Shown here piece after piece: positions 33,801 to 37,979 of a stretch of 37,979 nt of DNA. The first letter of the stretch is position 1; every line of letters begins with the position of its first letter. Made by a program: the position numbers and the translations under genes. The stretch covers positions 12,144 to 50,122 of the forward strand of contig NW_003546672.1 in the NCBI RefSeq assembly GCF_000090795.2. The letters run 5' to 3'. Source of the DNA: Amphimedon queenslandica. Taxonomy: Eukaryota > Porifera > Demospongiae > Haplosclerida > Niphatidae. The notes beneath the pieces are model-generated. The model was not told the origin of the DNA. It was given only the letters and a program-made list of their open reading frames with translations, and made no database searches.

Positions 33801-34670
33801 ACAAAAAATAAATCTATGCAGTGACAAATTTTTGATAAAATATAAAGTGGTGAATGCTTTACTATGTAACTATGTATACATAAGTGTTAACATCATTTGT
33901 GCCGAGCTTAAAAATTAATTTTTGTAGACTGATCAAAATAAAAATGTTGACCATACATTTTATTGTTGCATACAACTCTTTTACAAACCCCAAAATACAT
34001 GTACATAGCCACAGCTAAACAATAGTATACTTTTGTGCGTCATATTAATAGTCTTGGGTATTAGTAAAAGTAGAAACGAAACGAAACCAGAAACGAAAAG
34101 AAACAGTCTCCTGAGTGTAATTTTATTCTGTTAGAAGTCCCCTAGTCATGTCAGGGCCCTACTTATGTTAGGAGTTCTCTAGTTTTGCTTCTGTTCTGGT
34201 TTCTTTTCGTTTCTGGTTTCGTTTTGTTTCTACTTTTACTACTACCCCAACAGTCTCATTACGTTCATTACTAAATACTCCCCTAGACCATAATACTAAC
34301 TATTAAGTGACCTACATGATTCTCTGATGTTCTTGGCAGCAGTTTCATTTATCTTTCTGAGTGCAGTGTCTAGCATGCCCCATGTACGACAACGATGTTC
34401 AAGCCAAGCCTCCAAGCATTCCAGTAGACAGCGAGAGGAATCACCATGATGATCGATATCGATTTGTCTTAGTTTACTAGATGGTACTTCAAGCTCAAGC
34501 CCCAAGACATACCACTCACCACCAGATACCCCGTTCTCTTTTAAAGCATCTCTGATAAGTTTCAGGTATGAAATATCTAAAATTTAAAGGAACTATTTAT
34601 ATATATATTATACATGAGAGATCCTACCTAGTTGAACCAGAAGCTTTCGCCTAGTCCTGGTCGTCGACAT
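30832..34670 (-). CDS. Death-CARD-like-novel domain-coiled-coil fusion protein, 777 aa (gene B)
   Basis: Eight exons join in frame: 34670-34628, 34576-34316, 33793-33509, 33461-33384, 33308-32647, 32601-32517, 32387-32320, 31683-30832. A Death domain occupies about aa 13-100 (EWYVLGLELEVPSSKLRQI, LECLEAWLEHR, TWGMLDTALRKI). A CARD-like helical domain follows (about aa 103-196; LLQRLYKKILEKISFSEES, YKEGLITEDGQDMI). After a linker, about aa 223-443 form an unrecognised alpha/beta-looking domain containing RVIVKRISEGSSIIVLCSAP. A coiled coil (aa 444-494) leads to the module shared with genes A and C (aa 495-777), ending VIWTMSDFTDALKRLLEQ. Death and CARD domains mediate homotypic assembly in apoptosis and innate immunity, so a cytosolic signalling adaptor or receptor is likely. 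Exon 5 needs the acceptor TGTCAG at 33309; the CAG 16 nt upstream breaks the frame. Confidence 0.82.
34054..34250. mobile_element. MITE in intron 2 of gene B
   Basis: The left arm (TTGGGTATTAGTAAAAGTAG, then GAAACGAAACGAAACC) and the right arm (GGTTTCGTTTTGTTTC, then TACTTTTACTACTACCCC) are inverted copies over about 50 bp. The roughly 90-bp centre is unrelated unique sequence. There is no coding capacity. Confidence 0.8.
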
Positions 34671-34943
34671 GATGCTGGCTAGTCGCGCTCGGATGCTATT
34701 GCTATGCTGGCCCCAGTCCCCCGCCCCACCTCGAGGCCCCCCGGAGGAGGCCAGGCCCAGTCAGTGCAGTGACCAACGTCTAAAAATTTGAAAAAAGACA
34801 CCCCCAGTTTGTTAATATTAAGACTGAATAGTGAATATACAATGTAGGTTTATATATATAATAAAACATCCCAGGCTTCATTCACTGCACACCTATAAGT
34901 TAAAAAATGGTATTATATTACTATAAAAATATTAAGGGATTAG
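34671..34943. other. Gene B upstream region with a short GC-rich island
   Basis: About 100 bp next to the ATG (34680-34785) are strongly GC-rich with C runs (CCCCCGCCCC, GGCCCCCCGGAGG), unlike the AT-rich surroundings. The rest is AT-rich 3' flank of gene A. It is probably a promoter or 5' UTR of gene B. No frame is supported. Confidence 0.45.
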
Positions 34944-36575
34944 TTAAGCATTGTTATCAGAGTCTGGTTCCAGCAGTCTCTTTAAAGCATTTGTTAAGTC
35001 GCTCATTGTCCATATAACCTCCAGATAATTGTGGTCATTCTTCGTCATAGACTTTCCTCGTCTAAGCGGTGTGCTTGTTGTCTTTGGACGCAACTTGACT
35101 TCAGGAGGAAGCGATTCATCAGCTGCTGGTGTGTTTTCATCTTCCCCGATATTAGACAATTTACTATCACCTCTACCTAGTGTAGGAGGCCCAATACTGC
35201 TTCCTATACCAGAACTAGAGGCACTACTGGTACGTGGTAGCTGTGATGGTAAATCACATTCGTCAAAACTTTCCGTGGCATACGCAGTGCATAATTCATT
35301 AGTTTGTGTCTCTAAGATCGATCTTCTCTTACTGGTTGCTTCTTTCGGTATCATTTGTGACGCTAAATCGTCTAATTTCAATAAGAGGTCAGAGATGACA
35401 GGGAGAGGAGGCTCCGTCACACTGCTGGTTGCTGAAGCTGCTGGCGCTTCTTTTTTGGCTGCTTCCATAACAGGCACTTCAAAAGATGGTGTCTGCAATC
35501 TCTCAGATAACTCTTTAAATTTCTGATCATATTCTTCCCTCATTGCTTTTGTTTCTTGCTTGAGCTTTTCGTGATCTTCAGAGAGACGAGTTAATTCAGT
35601 GACCATTGCTGCTTCTCCGCAATGCTTCTCAAACTTTTTGACGTAACATTTCAATTCTTTTTGCAACTCAGCAATTTTTTCCTGGTTCGTTTGTGAAAGA
35701 GATAGACATTTCTCCAGCTTTTCTGTAAAATCCAAGAGTTGTTTGCTGAAAGTCTGAACTGAAGTGAGAAAATTGTGTATTAATCTTCCAGCAGCAGTAT
35801 TTCCTTGATCAGTGTTAGTGACAACAAGCTCATTTTCACTTTCATCGGTCTGTAAAATTAGAAGAAAAATAGTCACAATGTTTGTTTACGTTAAAGATTG
35901 GAGTGTTATTTAAACAACATATTGAAATCAAAAACAAATAGCAGGAGGGATACTGTCGTTCTAATTGACTATTATTTATAATTAGATTATTAATCACATG
36001 CGCATATGTATCATGTGATGCATTTTAAATAAAAATAATACATTCATTTTTGTTTATTTTAGGCTATAAGTATGTACATTGTCTGATAATACCCTCCTTA
36101 TAAAGATAATTTAATAATACCATACATAATGATTATGACCATAATAATAATAATAGCTATAGGGATCTGCTAAACAATCCTACTTATAAATGTCCATTCC
36201 ATTTACATTATAAGTAATAAAAATATGTACAATGAGAACTATTAAATAGGCTAGTATTATTAGCACATATTTCACTAAAAGCACAATAATTCATTTTGAT
36301 TTTTTAATAATAAGTACCACATAAGTAAGTGCTAAGTGGGGTTTGTATTTAAACAACGTAACCTGAGATGAGCTTAGCTGCATGCAGGCAGCATAAAATG
36401 ACATTATCATTATTGGCCATGATTATAGATTTATTGTTAGTAGCTATTAACTTAACAAGACTACTGCTGTAGTACTCACCTCTTGTACAGGGAATTGAGA
36501 GGAGAGAGACTCAGAGAGAGAAGATTCGGTTACAGCATCATCGGGAAACTGAGGGGGCGATTCTTTCTTTGACAT
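34944..36575 (-). CDS. Coiled-coil module protein, 333 aa (gene A of the cluster)
   Basis: Two exons, 36575-36480 and 35849-34944, are joined at phase 0 at QE|TD, exactly as in gene C. The acidic Ser-rich N terminus (MSKKESPPQFPDDAVTESSL) is longer than in gene C. TDESENELVVTNTD, a coiled coil (about aa 50-150) and the shared module follow. Module landmarks are PPLPVISDLLLKLDDLASQM, IPKEATSKRRSILETQTNE, SSSGIGSS, LSNIGEDEN and VIWTMSDLTNALKRLLE. The final residues (DSDNNA) differ from the EKH end of genes B and C. The NLPPK segment after CTAY is missing relative to its paralogues. Promoter and intron sequences are homologous to those of gene C. Function unknown; probably a cytosolic scaffold. 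Confidence 0.85.
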
Positions 36576-36924
36576 TATTATATATAATCGAGATTATAAT
36601 CCACTTTGTAGATCTATAGTCCCAGAGGATAGATAGTCTCGAGTAACTTAAAGAATAAATGCAGCACAAAGCAACTTTTGCAAGCAAACTTAGGAGAGAA
36701 AAAGAAAAGTGGCAGACTAGGAAAGTCGAGGAGTGGCGAGATTACTCTATTATCTATGGTGGAAATTTTAAAACACACCACCACGCCCATTAGTGTCACG
36801 TGACATGACAAATCCTTGACCACGCCTATCAATACACGTAATTGCAGTGACGTTATAACCACCATTATTAATTTTTATTGATTGTCTTTCCTACTCTCTC
36901 TATCACTCTCTATCTCTCTCTCTC
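36576..36924. promoter_or_regulatory. Divergent upstream region of gene A and the 3'-most gene
   Basis: A 32-nt block, 36657-36688, is identical to 30669-30700 upstream of gene C and lies about the same distance from the ATG (83 versus 53 nt), so it is probably promoter or 5' UTR. Further on there is a CACGTG at 36797-36802 and CCACGCCCA boxes near 36780-36790 and 36819. CT repeats precede the ATG of the plus-strand gene. Confidence 0.5.
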
Positions 36925-37979
36925 ATGTCTGTTAGTAATACTCCATCAAAAGAGAAGGCTTCATTATTCAATGCTGACCTCTTCTCCTCACCAGCCACTG
37001 GCCTATCTTCACTAGGATTCGGGGATGACATATTTTCAGGTAATTATAATTAATTAATTATATATAATTAATAACAATAAGTATGTGCATGGTAATTATT
37101 AGTGAGACGATGCGAGGAATTAATTGTAATAGAAAGTCCGATAAGTTACATGTACTTAATAACTATTAATTAATAACTAGGTGGTAGTCCATTCACATTA
37201 GCTCCTGCAGCTCCAGCAGTACCTTCAGTAGCCACACCCTCCTCTAATGAAGGTGGCGGAGCTACCCCTCCCTCTAAATCAGACGAGACCCTTCACACAG
37301 TGCCATTGGATAGTCCTACATTAGCTGAGGAAGAGGACAGTAGGCGTGGTCAGACCACTAGTCTTCCATTACTGAGTGTTCCAGGTAGTGTGGCAGGATG
37401 GAACGATCCTCCTTTTCTCTCGTCTCTCTCAGCCCCGCCCCCTCCCTCTCGTACAGTCAGTACTCCGTTATCAGGTGGAGACTTTCACGTACAACCTTTA
37501 GTTGATAACAGGTTAGGCTTAATTAAAATCCACTTTTATTATTGTGTGTATATATAGATTAAGAATTGTTAATCTTATGTTGTATGTAAGTTCATAGATA
37601 TTATAGACTACGTAACCGGGATTGGAAACTGATCACGTGATCCCATAGATATGAATTTGATTAGGCGCGGACACTGTTGTAACGCTCAGCTTTTGCAGAA
37701 AAGGTAGCACTAAGAGAGCTTCTCTGTCACTTTCTTCAAGAATAGAACGATATTTGCAGGTAGTAAATAGTTAGTTATACTCATTGTATACACACTATCG
37801 TATGTGCAGTAAATAATTCTTATAGCACATGCTATAGCTGCTACACGGCTTAGTTTTAACACTGGCCTTGCATGCACATAATGGTTCTCCCTCTCACACA
37901 CAAACTTGAAATTGATAGTTCCTTTACTATAGCTCAAAATATGCATCTAGCTAAATTATATGTACTTAAATTATTAAAT
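36925..37979 (+). CDS. Pro/Ser-rich protein with a GWNDPP motif, 5' part (runs off window)
   Basis: Exons 36925-37039 and 37181-37511 are joined at phase 1. A likely third exon lies at 37699-37759 (RKGSTKRASLSLSSRIERYL), which fits the phase and ends at a GT donor. The protein begins MSVSNTPSKEKASLFNADLF, followed by SSPATGLSSLGFGDDIFSGG. It is low in complexity and rich in Pro, Ser and acidic residues. AGWNDPPFLSSLSAPPPPS resembles the GWNDPP motif known from SRA1 and from the Pro-rich part of SEC31. The N-terminal position favours an SRA1-like or unrelated disordered protein over SEC31, which starts with WD40 repeats. The rest lies outside the window, so the family stays open. The end given is the window border. 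Confidence 0.6.

Noticed and set aside
35029-35526. Plus-strand open frame of 165 codons opposite gene A; similar ones lie opposite genes B and C.
   Set aside because: It is antisense to the conserved module exon. It recurs because the exon is duplicated, not because it codes.
1-37979. Bacterial or viral origin for part of the window.
   Set aside because: Every supported gene has spliceosomal introns or animal orthologues, and base composition is uniform apart from short islands.

Overview
The window is nuclear DNA of an early-branching animal, most likely a demosponge of the Amphimedon type (inference). It is AT-rich with short spliceosomal introns (GT-AG, a few GC-AG), tightly packed genes and many small inverted-repeat elements. 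It contains animal gene families: PDCD11/RRP5, MAK16, MRPS34, DAPIT, a BTB-Kelch protein, a leishmanolysin-like protease and Death/CARD proteins. I rebuilt the gene models by hand, matching splice sites, intron phase and family similarity. All coordinates below come from that reconstruction and no transcript data were used.

Layout. 1-895 (-): 5' part of a secreted Ig-domain gene that leaves the window. 1007-1490 (-): mitoribosomal protein mS34, head to head with 1595-8722 (+): PDCD11/RRP5, 28 exons, 1823 aa. 8822-10798 (+): a 594-aa protein with two AKAP-like amphipathic helices. 10799-12099: non-coding, with a MITE. 12100-12225 (-): candidate 41-aa membrane micropeptide, divergent from 12515-15181 (+): Kelch-like protein, 7 exons, 621 aa. 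15525-19380 (+): secreted leishmanolysin-like zinc protease, 19 exons, 593 aa, with a 177-bp tandem repeat in one intron. 19453-20906 (-): MAK16, 11 exons, head to head with 21084-22095 (+): DAPIT/ATP5MK, 2 exons, whose intron holds a second tandem repeat interrupted by a hAT-type MITE. 22096-23966: no gene seen. 23967-24443 (-): unknown 141-aa protein. 24444-27359: no gene; a dense set of MITEs. 27360-36575 (-): four tandem genes encoding coiled-coil proteins, three of which share a distinctive C-terminal module. In one (30832-34670) the module is fused behind a Death domain, a CARD-like domain and an unrecognised conserved-looking domain. 36925 onward (+): 5' part of a Pro/Ser-rich gene that leaves the window.

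Two themes stand out. First, the cluster at 28922-36575 looks like a lineage-specific innate-immune or cell-death signalling family. Homologous introns, homologous promoters and a shared phase-0 splice junction show that the module spread by tandem duplication, and that one copy was captured by a Death/CARD gene. Second, two ribosome-biogenesis genes (PDCD11, MAK16) are each head to head with a nuclear gene for a mitochondrial protein (mS34, DAPIT). Both short shared promoters carry multiple CACGTG E-boxes, which suggests co-regulation of cytosolic ribosome assembly and mitochondrial function.
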